Shown piece by piece: positions 1-7,597 of a stretch of DNA of 22,299 nt. The position numbers and the translations under genes were made by a program. The notes beneath the pieces are model-generated. The model worked only from the letters and a program-made list of their open reading frames with translations, made no database searches and was not told where the DNA came from. The stretch's first letter is position 1, and each line of letters starts with the position of its first letter. Origin of the DNA: Botryllus schlosseri (Eukaryota; Chordata; Ascidiacea; Stolidobranchia; Styelidae); NCBI GenBank assembly GCA_000444245.1, contig ATSW01005221.1:1-22299 (forward strand). The letters are read 5' to 3'.

Positions 1-52
1 CACGATAATTTTTGAAAGGGGGCGCTGGAGGAAAAAAGGTTAAGAACCACTG
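1..52. mobile_element. Terminal fragment of a hAT-type transposon (flank)
   Basis: The end GGTTAAGAACCACTG at 38-52 is the reverse complement of the common hAT start CAGTGGTTCTTAACC. The next 8 bases (GCCTAGAG, 53-60) would be the target duplication, but the other copy lies outside the window, so this cannot be confirmed. No transposase is visible. Confidence 0.5.
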
Positions 53-461
53 GCCTAGAGTCTAGGCCCTAGGGAGGGATATATAGAACTATATATCCCT
101 GGGCCAAGGTGGGTGTCTGATTCCATATCGACTACTCCAAGTCGCATCGACGCCTTCCTGTCGTTTCATTGTATCGCATTTTTGTGGTGTATTGAACTGA
201 TAAGAATTGCTAATAAACCAATGATTATGATGATGATAAGGAGCTGATCTTTTCGGTTTCCGACGACCGACATTAAGTATAAGCTGGGTGAAGGTAGTGA
301 CATTGATGGAGCCTGCGAGATTACCAAATTCATAGGTAGGTCGTGCAAAAAGCTGTATTTGTGGGTTATTCATACCATGCAGGAGATATATGTTTTTTCA
401 ACAGCATCAGGATGAGGATTCGACCGCATCATGTGATACAAATGATAAATTTGCTCTAGAT
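53..461. other. Flanking DNA without a recognisable gene
   Basis: I see no convincing gene. Positions 75-86 and 89-100 form a perfect 12-bp inverted repeat (AGGGATATATAG) around an AA loop. Around 150-240 an A/T-rich stretch ends in a short TGATGATGATGAT-like run, as at the 3' end of some non-LTR retroelements, but no reverse transcriptase motif was found, so that identity is not claimed. The open frames here are short, overlap on both strands and are of low complexity. Confidence 0.4.
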
Positions 462-511
462 AAGGGGTTTTCAACCAGTGGTTCACGGGAGAATTTTGAG
501 GTGGCCACAGA
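462..511. mobile_element. Left-end fragment of a second hAT-type element, abutting the Polinton TIR
   Basis: AAGGGGTTTTCAACCAGTGG followed by TTCACGGGAGAATTTTGAGGT closely resembles the consensus left end of a widespread hAT group (CAGGGGTTTTCAACCAGTGGT...). It stops where the GC-rich Polinton terminal repeat begins, and no matching right end is in the window. The simplest reading is that the Polinton inserted into this hAT copy. Confidence 0.45.
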
Positions 512-749
512 AGTAGCATATATGATCGGTCGTGAGCGGCTAATTTTTGCATGGGGCTCTTATGGGCGGGGTCGCACGCGGCTGGGAAACCGGGGGTGGC
601 ATGGTGACCCTTATGTCTTATGGCGGGGGTGGCACGCGGCTATTGCGTCTTATGGCTGCGGTGGCATGGTTACCTTTTCGGGTATAGGCTGCAGTCGCAC
701 GCGGCTTCGAAAACCCGTGTTCGCACGACCACCCTTTTTGACCCCCTCT

Positions 750-926
750 CGGTCGCATGCGGCTATTGTGTCTTGTGGTCGCACGGTAACCCTTTTCAAC
801 ATAGGGATCGGTCGCACGCGGCTATTGCGTCTTGTGGCCGCACGGTAACCCTTTTCAACATAGGGATCGGTCGCACGCGGCTATTGCGTCTTGTGGTCGC
901 ACGGTAACCCTTTTCAGTATAGGGTG
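750..926 (+). repeat. Three tandem 59-bp subterminal repeats in left TIR
   Basis: Units at 750-808, 809-867 and 868-926 are each 59 bp and nearly identical. Each begins CGGTCGCACGCGGCTATTG (with small variation) and contains GGTAACCCTTTTC. A more diverged series with the same GCACGCGGCT core lies outward at about 530-749 and one partial unit lies inward at 927-941. The regular spacing suggests an array of protein-binding sites near the replication end, which is inference. The frames open through this array on both strands are an effect of the repeat and not genes. Confidence 0.88.
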
Positions 927-1094
927 CGGTCGCACGCGGCTTCGTTGTTGGTATGTCGTACTTCGTGGTGAATATGTATCAAGTAAATAGTCACGTGAAT
1001 GAACCTTTGTTAATGTGTATATTACAAATTATTATATATGCCCGATTCGAGTTGATCCCGACGTTTACGGTGATTGCGACGTTAATATAACGTT

Positions 1095-1134
1095 ATTCTT
1101 ATAGCCGCGGTGATATTCTTATAGCCGCGGTGAT
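1095..1134 (+). repeat. 20-bp tandem duplication present only in left TIR
   Basis: ATTCTTATAGCCGCGGTGAT occurs twice in direct succession (1095-1114, 1115-1134). The equivalent place in the right TIR near 21776-21796 holds one copy, so the duplication arose after the two ends were last identical. Confidence 0.85.
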
Positions 1135-1360
1135 ATGGTAACGTAACTGATATAGACGCAATATGATAACGTTACAGTATAGGGATCACTCACACGGTTC
1201 TACACGAAGACGCCGTAGTTTAGGCATGACAAAGGACCGATCGTGTTCTAAGTCTTTCCTCGCTATTGATTCGTACGTAACCTGAATAATACTTTCAGAT
1301 TGGATTATTCACACCTTCCATACCGCTGGCTCGCACCTACAGAATAGTCTGCTGTTCACA

Positions 1361-1408
1361 ACCACAACAAGAATCACAAGTATACACATTATACATTCGT
1401 TGTGTTTA
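1361..1408. terminator. 3' end region of the minus-strand gene block, candidate poly(A) signal
   Basis: Between the TIR and the protease stop codon. On the minus strand AATAAA (1405-1410) overlaps the protease stop, so it may be the polyadenylation signal for the whole late gene block. Confidence 0.4.
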
Positions 1409-1852
1409 TTACTCTGAAATCAAACTCTTCACAAAAGCACGCACAATCGTATCAATAACTTTTTTATCATAGCCAAAATTATTCAAGTATTCCTTGGCTG
1501 AAAATCCTTGGGCTCTTTTTATCAAGAATGCTATAGCATGATCTCCATACACATCCGAAGTTTTACTCTGTAACTGTTTCCCGGTCACGGAAAATTCATC
1601 CGACTCCAGGAATTCGATTATCTGGGGTTTTAGTGGTCCGAGACCTAGTGAATCATGAAAATGAGTATCCTCATCTCTGTATATAGACACCCAGTGAGAC
1701 CCAGGCAAACTCGACTCGTCGTAATTAATGGTGATAGCGAATTTTCCGCTAATTGGTTTCTTTGGTAACTGGTCTACTGGATAAGTTTCTAGATATAGAC
1801 TTCGTGTGTCAGGATGGTTATAGAGAATATCATTGATCTCAGACGTATTCAT
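1409..1852 (-). CDS. Adenovirus-type maturation cysteine protease (adenain/ULP1-like)
   Basis: A protein of about 147 residues resembling the Polinton/adintovirus adenain-like protease, which cleaves capsid precursors inside the particle. The family pattern is visible: a central GSHWVSIY segment holding the catalytic histidine, then HDSLGLGP with the usual Asp-Ser pair after it, then a C-terminal YGDHAIAFL segment that corresponds to the active-site helix region. The length is at the short end for the family. I take the start at 1852 (MNTSEIND) because the upstream in-frame part overlaps the 3' end of the capsid gene and looks like capsid sequence. It is the last gene of the minus-strand block, directly after the major capsid gene, a common Polinton arrangement. 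The frame looks whole in length. Confidence 0.75.
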   Translation of the reverse strand: MNTSEINDILYNHPDTRSLYLETYPVDQLPKKPISGKFAITINYDESSLPGSHWVSIYRDEDTHFHDSLGLGPLKPQIIEFLESDEFSVTGKQLQSKTSDVYGDHAIAFLIKRAQGFSAKEYLNNFGYDKKVIDTIVRAFVKSLISE

Positions 1853-2575
1853 ATTTCGACGACTTGTCTTTTTTGATTCAACTGTAGAAGATGTTGAAAC
1901 TTCTTCAAACATAACAAGGTTACGGAGGTCGGTAAAGGCTTCGATGTAGTCAAAACCAGATGCACAGTTCCTGTCTTATGAAGTTGATAACATCCCAAAC
2001 TATTATCGGGTGTCAAATCAAACACAAAAAGAGTGTATCCATTAACATAATCTTTGCGTGAAATATTTAAAGATGCCTCGGATTCCCAGCGACCTGTCTG
2101 AGAGAATAGTGTCATATAACCTTCGAGTCCGCCGTGTTTATCAAAATCGAAATGAAATTCGCGTCCGTTAATTTGACGTCCATCCACGCTTGAAGAAAGA
2201 TTTTGAACATCAAAGTGTTTAAAGTTGAATGGATTTTTGGCTCGAACACCGTTAAATGTCGTGGTCTCGACTAGCCCAATCACGATCTTCTTTGGCATAG
2301 TACCGCTGACTAACTCTCTATCAATTTTCGACAACCCCGCCGCGAATGTATGAGTTGACATTTGCAAGCGTATCCAGGGATACTTAGCAGTATTCTTCTG
2401 TAATACAGACTTGTGTGCTAAGCTTACACTTTCAGCGATCTTCATCTGTTTGACATACACTTCCATTTCGAGTAAAACAATTTGCACATCCTCCGCGTCA
2501 CCAAGCAGACAGAAATTATCTTCGTTACGTGTAAATTTTAATTTCATGTCGACATTATCCAACATACATCTAGAC

Positions 2576-4087
2576 CAGGGGTTCTCAACCCGCGGCCCGC
2601 GGGCCGCATGCGGCCCGCAGACGTACATATTGCGGCCCGCGACATCTTTCATCATGAACGCAATTACTACTGGGACAGTATTGTTAAATAATATTTCAGC
2701 TACTTGACTCTTTTATCGCACCGTCTCTGTTTCGTTTGATTACTCATTCTTTGATGTGTTCTGGTTTCTGGTTTCTTGATATATGCTCGAGTTCTTGTTA
2801 ACATTTTGAATCGGTATCCGGATGTACTCTGGTTCAAGAGTATCTTACTGCGTAGTAAATTTTTAATGAGTGTTTCATTAACCGCGAATGGTTTGAACGG
2901 CAAGAAGAACAAGTAACGGGAAATTAAACAGCGAAAACTGTGTTTGTAACTCTTCGTGGAACAATGAATTTGCTTTCTCCGATCTAAATGGAGATTCGAT
3001 GTGTCATATTTATCGAAGAACAGTTGTCGTAACGAAGCGTAAAAAATTAAAATGATACCACGACAGTTTCTTCTGGAGTCATATATATCGCCTGATCTTA
3101 AAAAACGTTGCTAGCTAGGTGCCGAGCCCGGTAATCCATATTTCGAGGCCTTGTTAAAATTGCCGACAATGTTACAGGCGCATCGTTCAGAATTGCGTGG
3201 AATGTAGCTAAACCCGAGAAATCTGCTAGAGAAGGTGTGGTTTCAATAAAACTTAAACATACTGTGCGAATATTCGCTGGTTCTGAAACTTAGCAGCAAG
3301 CACAATATCACCTGACAAATTTCGAAGCTACAGTTGTCTGATTCCGCCGTGACCAGAATGGTAACAGCAATTTCAGTCGATCTTTTATCGCATGTTCTGA
3401 AACACGTTGTCGAGTAGACTACTTTAGCCGCCTAGCATTGGACGAATCCACCGACTCCACAAAATTACATAGCTAATTACTGGTGCATTTTATGAGAGTG
3501 GACATATTTGCGGAGGAAATGCTGGCAGGGAAAATGTGAAGAGGGGACCAGCAAAAAAAAATCAACTTGACAAAGCTGACTCCTGTAACTATTGGTGCAG
3601 GGCTCCATCCATGGAAGGAAAGAAGAACGTTGATTTATTTTGCTCAGAAATCACCCCGAACGCCAGACTTGTTCCCATATCACTGAGAGCTCAACGTGAT
3701 TGCCTCTGTAAATAAAAAGTTACCATATTCCTATGCTTGCTTGCTATAGCATTGAAACAGAAAAGTCGGTTCTCTGTTGGAAAGAGTTGAAGGTGCATAT
3801 AGCGACCACGAATGCAATGCACGTTCATTGAAAGATTTTTTTAAGCGTCGCTGGAAGATACAGTCATATTCTCACAAAAATCAGCAACCGTAAACGTACA
3901 AACGCTGTCCATTAATGCTTTATAATGCATAAAAATGTACTAAATGCCCGTATACGACTGGTAAATAGGCTACAGTAGCCTAAATTTAATAGTAGCCTAC
4001 AAATACGAAGTAATAATGTTCTGCGGCCCGCGGCGTCTTTGGCTGTTCAAATGCGGCCCGTTATACCAGGGAAGTTGAGAACCCCTG
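2576..4087 (+). mobile_element. hAT element A, inserted in the capsid gene (1512 bp, defective)
   Basis: The ends are perfect 14-bp inverted repeats CAGGGGTTCTCAAC / GTTGAGAACCCCTG. Both sides carry the 8-bp target duplication ATCTAGAC (2568-2575 and 4088-4095), diagnostic of hAT transposition. Just inside both ends are GC-rich GCGGCCCGC repeats (2591-2640 and 4022-4060). The interior has transposase remnants on the plus strand but no intact gene. Confidence 0.95.
2960..3680 (+). pseudogene. Degraded hAT transposase in element A (ZBED/GTF2IRD2-like group)
   Basis: Several short plus-strand segments in different frames match hAT transposases of the group that gave rise to GTF2IRD2 and ZBED5-like genes. 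Near 2960-3050 NNEFAFSDLNGDSMCHIYRR corresponds to the N-terminal BED-like finger. Near 3174-3236 SFRIAWNVAKPEKSAREG matches the helix after the finger. Near 3432-3476 LALDESTDSTKL is the first catalytic-acid region. Near 3596-3631 CRAPSMEGKKN matches the TDGAPSMTGKKNG block. Stops and frameshifts separate them, and the C-terminal dimerisation region is not visible. Confidence 0.75.
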
Positions 4088-4639
4088 ATCTAGACTGTTC
4101 AAAAAGACCCATTCGAATTTTCCCGATCAACTCTAGCGGGGTGCTGTGTTTTGTAAGGTCTTTTAACATATCCAGTATTCGCTGCACCAAGAACATCCAT
4201 AGAACCAGCGACGTCTTTATAAAAACCTTGTCCTTGCACAAACTCTCCGGGGCGCCGTGAGTATCATTCAACAACCGAGAGATATAAGCTTTGTAGGCAT
4301 GACAATTATCCGAATTTGTGATAACCTCATTTGAAATAGTTACATCGATTTGTTTGAAAAGAGAATCCATCATGTTATTGACAAGACCCACTTGCGTATC
4401 ATTTGCTAAATCAGCTCCATCACGTTTAGTGAGCTTCAAACGCAATCTCAAGAATGTGTTTTGTAGATCCATATATCGATCCGTCCTTGGTAATTGTACT
4501 TCCATGACATTACCTAAACTATGGGGTTTGACGACGACATATTGCGATTCCTCAATACTGGTTTGCGTGTGGGGTATACTAAATATGTTTAATCCGGAGT
4601 TATGACATTCTCTGGAACCCGCATGCATCAACATAGTTC

Positions 4640-5011
4640 TTAGTCGAATATATCCTGTTGTTTACGACGACGTTTGGATGAAGTGTTCTTTGACTTTGTT
4701 TTTTTCCTTTTTATAGGCTTGGGGGTTAAAATTTTATCAATCACTCGACCGCCAGCTTGTTTACTTCTCTTGATAACACTAGACTTGATCGAGTTACCCT
4801 GTAATAGATCTCTTGCTATTTCACCTCGAGTCCGTAACAATTGACCGCCGGCGTATTTCGCAATAGGTGTCACTAAACGACCAAGTGATTTAAACAAACT
4901 CCCGATACCGGAACCGGCTTGAACTCCACCACTAAAATATCCATAACCATCGCCTGTCTGGTTATAATGACGATGGACAGAATGATGACCACGCGTGAAA
5001 ACAACTTTCAT
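4640..5011 (-). CDS. Basic glycine-rich virion protein (pVI/core-like) of the Polinton
   Basis: 123 residues. The N-terminal half is glycine-rich and amphipathic (YFSGGVQAGSGIGSLFKSLG, then RLVTPIAKYAGGQLL), and the C-terminal third is strongly basic (KPIKRKKTKSKN, SKRRRK). Polintons and adintoviruses have a gene of this form next to the capsid gene, compared with adenovirus minor core or pVI proteins; the exact equivalence is uncertain. Membrane disruption or DNA condensation inside the capsid is an inference from composition. It overlaps the upstream penton-like gene by 4 bases and precedes the capsid gene by 5 bases. The frame looks whole. Confidence 0.65.
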   Translation of the reverse strand: MKVVFTRGHHSVHRHYNQTGDGYGYFSGGVQAGSGIGSLFKSLGRLVTPIAKYAGGQLLRTRGEIARDLLQGNSIKSSVIKRSKQAGGRVIDKILTPKPIKRKKTKSKNTSSKRRRKQQDIFD

Positions 5012-5403
5012 AATCGCTTCCTTATGTTAAATGTAGCTTGCAATGAACGACTTATTATATTTATAGGCTCCCCAAACTCGTCCCTGAGGTAAAGACATAC
5101 AGAATCTACAACATCTTTTGAAACAGGGAAATAATACGGATTTGTCGCTGTCCAATTATGCGCGACATCGCCATGTGTCAGCGGTATAACTCGTAATAAA
5201 TGCGCTAACGTATCTCCAAGTAAGTGAGGGTGAACAATATCGCAATACACAAACAAATATCGACCAATCGTCGGTTCGGTTAAACTGAAATCGATCTCCA
5301 TGAGGGCTAATTCACAATATCTCGTCGGGATGTTGTTGATGGTGAGAAGTCTGTGTTCGAAATCAGCACCAAGCATAGAGGTGGTTAACGTCACTATTTT
5401 CAT
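5008..5403 (-). CDS. Penton-like minor capsid protein paralogue 3 (short)
   Basis: 131 residues sharing the family signatures of the two upstream genes: CELALMEIDFS, RYLFVYCDIVHPHLLGDTLAHLL followed by RVIPL, and the C-terminal YYFPV...LYLRDEFGEPI stretch. In the Polinton penton-like family these mark the single jelly-roll fold that fills capsid vertices. It is shorter than the main copy and its first jelly-roll strands are not obvious. It overlaps the core-like gene by 4 bases (ATGA-type junction), so they are probably on one transcript. It may be a specialised vertex or fibre-associated protein, but there is no direct evidence. Confidence 0.6.
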   Translation of the reverse strand: MKIVTLTTSMLGADFEHRLLTINNIPTRYCELALMEIDFSLTEPTIGRYLFVYCDIVHPHLLGDTLAHLLRVIPLTHGDVAHNWTATNPYYFPVSKDVVDSVCLYLRDEFGEPINIISRSLQATFNIRKRL

Positions 5404-6071
5404 CGTGCGTGCAGTGTCAATGTGGTCTCTATACCATGTACTAACTGACCGTATTGGTCCCTGATGGGGATTTTTATATCGCGGATGTGGTTAATCGACA
5501 CTGGGAAATAAAACGGTTTTTCATATCAAACTTCTTGTCTCATACACGTCTCGTTATTTACTTGGATCACACGAAGCAATTGCCTCATGTAATCACCCAC
5601 CGGATGATGTCGTAGTACATTGATATACACAAAAAGATACCTGAGGTGGGGTTGAGTTGGTTTAGGTTTGATCGACGTGACATTACATACTGGTGTCGAC
5701 ACTTCATCAACTACACTGAAATAATTTGTGAATATATCCGTGGGGCGGAGTGTGATATGTTTCGGGTAACGAATTCGGAAAAGTTCGTCGTTGATTCTTT
5801 CGGTGAAGCAGCGTTTGAAACTTTCAGATAATATTCTTCGCATCAACTCGAGGTTCTTTGCATAATTCCCAAGTGGTGTTAGGTACACATCTACTATTCG
5901 ATCTTTCTCATTCTGTAGCTCCCAGAGTGCTTGATCACGATTGATTATAATTCGATCAAGAGGTTCACTGACAAAACTCATATCCATCAACGCAAGCTCA
6001 TTACAAATAATCTCATTCGGTAAGACCACTGAGAATTCACCTTGGGTGCCAGACAACGTGATGTAGCTCAT
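5404..6071 (-). pseudogene. Penton-like minor capsid protein paralogue 2
   Basis: The N-terminal part has LPNEIICNELALMDMSFV, then a long charged middle, then RYLFVYINVLRHHPVGDYMR and QLLRVIQV. This is the same order as in the main penton-like protein at 6068-6898. Family-like C-terminal sequence (PFYFPVS, IPIRDQYGQLV) is recognisable down to about 5410. It begins at 6071, overlapping the end of the main penton-like gene by 4 bases. The gene appears broken. Three homologous genes in a row indicate tandem duplication followed by divergence. Confidence 0.6.
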
Positions 6072-6898
6072 ATTGAATCAACAGCTCTACGACGGAAGCG
6101 TAGGGCCACTGTCACTGGTGCTTTTCGAAATTTAATAGGGTTACCAGTCGCATCGCGTAGAAAAATTCGTATTGTTCTAAAATTGTTTCTCGCTAAAGCA
6201 AAGAAGTACGGTTTTGGAAATATGTTGATTTGGTTTTCATTCGGTTTAGCGGTCACAGTAACCACCCGTAAAAGTTGTTGCAGCTTGTTACCGTGTGGTC
6301 TTGGTTGTATCAGGTCGCAATACACATAAACCTTATCAATCCGTTCCAACTTTACCGCAGGTGTAAATATAAATTCTACCACTCCGCGGCGATGAGATAC
6401 AACGCGTCTAAATGTTATTGTGTCCAACACAGAACCAAGTGGTATCAGTCCGTAAAGCTCGGGTGAATCATGTGTGGTATGGGGCATGTGGCTGGCGCTA
6501 GAGTCTGTGTTGTCGGTATTTATGGATACACTCCGCTTGTGTCTTTTTTTACTCGTGACTAATCTTCTGAATGTGATTCTAAATTCACCGAATCCTTGTA
6601 AAATGAAAATGTCCCCCATGTAATATTTCTCGTACGATTCTAACATTTCACCGATGTTGTAATACGAGCCTTCGGGAATATAATACCGCTCGGTGTATCC
6701 ATTTACATCGACAAATCCAAAACCGATACTATTCGCTGTCACTTCAATTCGCGGCTGAAAATCATGGGGGAATGACAGCTCACATAATCCTAGCTCATGG
6801 CGATTCATTTCTAATTCTTTATAAAGTTCCGTTTGAAAATCTGTGCTAGTATTCGGAAATTTATCCAAACTTGCATTCGAAGGTAGAGTCAACAACAT
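6068..6898 (-). CDS. Main penton-like minor capsid protein (single jelly roll)
   Basis: About 276 residues starting at MLLTLPSNASLDKFPNTSTD. This opening, the following FQTELYKEL / MNRHELGLCELSFPHDF block, the YYIPEGSYYNIGEML segment and the C-terminal KVYVYCDLIQPRPHGNKL...LLRVV and FRTIRIFLRDATGNPI blocks are the conserved order of the Polinton minor capsid (penton-like) protein. It would occupy the five-fold vertices of the particle. I prefer the start at 6898 to the upstream in-frame ATG at 6955 because conserved sequence begins there and it lies 13 bases after the previous gene. The frame looks whole. It is the most complete of three related genes. Confidence 0.8.
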   Translation of the reverse strand: MLLTLPSNASLDKFPNTSTDFQTELYKELEMNRHELGLCELSFPHDFQPRIEVTANSIGFGFVDVNGYTERYYIPEGSYYNIGEMLESYEKYYMGDIFILQGFGEFRITFRRLVTSKKRHKRSVSINTDNTDSSASHMPHTTHDSPELYGLIPLGSVLDTITFRRVVSHRRGVVEFIFTPAVKLERIDKVYVYCDLIQPRPHGNKLQQLLRVVTVTAKPNENQINIFPKPYFFALARNNFRTIRIFLRDATGNPIKFRKAPVTVALRFRRRAVDSI

Positions 6899-6911
6899 TT
6901 TATTGTTTCTT

Positions 6912-7145
6912 TCAACATATACGGTAAGGTGATGGATTCGGTAATAAATACCCAAGTGAAGAAGACAGTAGTGTTAAATATATTTCCCGATCCACCCCGA
7001 CATAAATTTGATATAATGAAAACACGATTACACACACTAACATACAAATCTGTACAATAAACACAATCTGGTTTTTCAGACTGTTCGAGACTTGACCCAT
7101 GCGAGATGAGACGGAATCAGAATCCATAGTTTGGTTGAACAACAT
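6912..7145 (-). CDS. Small one-pass membrane protein of the Polinton late block
   Basis: 77 residues with a polar N-terminus, one strongly hydrophobic helix at about residues 27-49 (IVFIVQICMLVCVIVFSLYQ), and a C-terminus ending LTLLSSSLGYLLPNPS. Small proteins with a transmembrane helix and an LLPNP-type tail sit near the penton-like gene in other Polintons as I recall them, so this is probably a conserved virion or exit protein. No function is known. An alternative start is the ATG at 7127. The minus-strand sequence TATAAATAGAC lies a few bases upstream, at 7153-7163. Confidence 0.55.
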   Translation of the reverse strand: MLFNQTMDSDSVSSRMGQVSNSLKNQIVFIVQICMLVCVIVFSLYQIYVGVDREIYLTLLSSSLGYLLPNPSPYRIC

Positions 7146-7597
7146 TTTCGGCGTCTATTTATACAAATCCGAAACCCAGGAATTAAATTTAGACATGTAA
7201 CCCAACCATTTTACAAGATATTGCGTTTTCTTTCCTTTCTTACGAGTAGACAGGATTTTTTCGATGTTGTAAATATTATTATTTTTAGTTATTGGTTGTA
7301 ACTCTTCACGCTGAAAGCGACCGTCTATAACTTCACCATGGTAGGCTTTCAATTGGTAAGTCGGAGGGTCGCCTTTACGACATTGAGATACGAAAAAGAT
7401 TTCTTCGGTCCAACTCGCCAAGGCACTTTTCACAAAATTACCACGTGATTTCGAAATCCTGACGGGTGTGCCGACAGTTAGTTTGGGTTTTTTAGGGGTC
7501 ATGTCACCGTATAACCCATGGAAAATTTGTTCTTGATTTGAATAATTAACATCCGCTGGAGGACACCCTATAGCCACGTGAAAAGTAGTGTTATACC

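Larger units (their letters stand above)
512..1360 (+). repeat. Left terminal inverted repeat of the Polinton
   Basis: Read on the plus strand, 589-1360 matches the reverse complement of 21543-22299 nearly base for base, ending inward at CTGCTGTTCACA. By eye there are about 15 substitutions over roughly 760 compared positions, plus two small length differences. In adenoviruses and other protein-primed replicons such ends carry the replication origin and bind the terminal protein; that role is inferred here. The part outside 589 (512-588) has no partner in the window because the right repeat runs off the end. Confidence 0.9.
1849..4634 (-). pseudogene. Major capsid protein, hexon-like double jelly roll, split by a hAT insertion
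   Basis: The N-terminal part (4088-4634) starts MLMHAGSRECHNSGLNIFSI, close to the Polinton/adintovirus capsid protein that databases often label F54H12.2-like. Further family signatures are DLQNTFLRLRLKL, NNMMDSLFKQIDVTISN and, after the insertion, TRNEDNFCLL, KNPFNFKHFDVQNL and DYVNGYTLFVFDLTPD. The protein would form trimeric capsomers by two jelly-roll domains. The coding region resumes at about 2567 after a hAT element at 2576-4087 with an 8-bp target duplication. The start at 4634 follows the upstream gene by 5 bases and the 3' end abuts the protease. The gene is broken by the insertion and is otherwise mostly open. Identification is firm from several independent motifs. Confidence 0.9.

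Noticed and set aside
89-373. Minus-strand open frames in the left flank
   Set aside because: Low complexity, no motif, no conserved pattern, and overlapping frames on the same DNA.
390-907. Two overlapping plus-strand open frames of 95-152 residues, and mirrored ones at 21981-22291 on the minus strand
   Set aside because: They run through the tandem 59-bp repeats of the TIRs, repeat the same peptide, and are open because of the repeat composition.
530-941. CRISPR-like array in the left TIR
   Set aside because: Units are contiguous 59-bp tandem repeats with no unique spacers, mirrored in the other TIR, and the context is eukaryotic.
2411-2707. Plus-strand frame overlapping the capsid gene and hAT element A
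   Set aside because: It is a shadow of the minus-strand capsid gene that runs across the transposon boundary.
2700-2912. Minus-strand 70-residue frame inside hAT element A
   Set aside because: The recognisable transposase remnants of this element are on the plus strand; this frame has no family resemblance.
5471-5478. TATA-like TATAAAAA between two penton-like paralogues, and similar strings at 5058-5065 and 4708-4715
   Set aside because: These lie inside conserved coding segments of the penton-like and core-like genes and do not share the full TATAAATAG motif.
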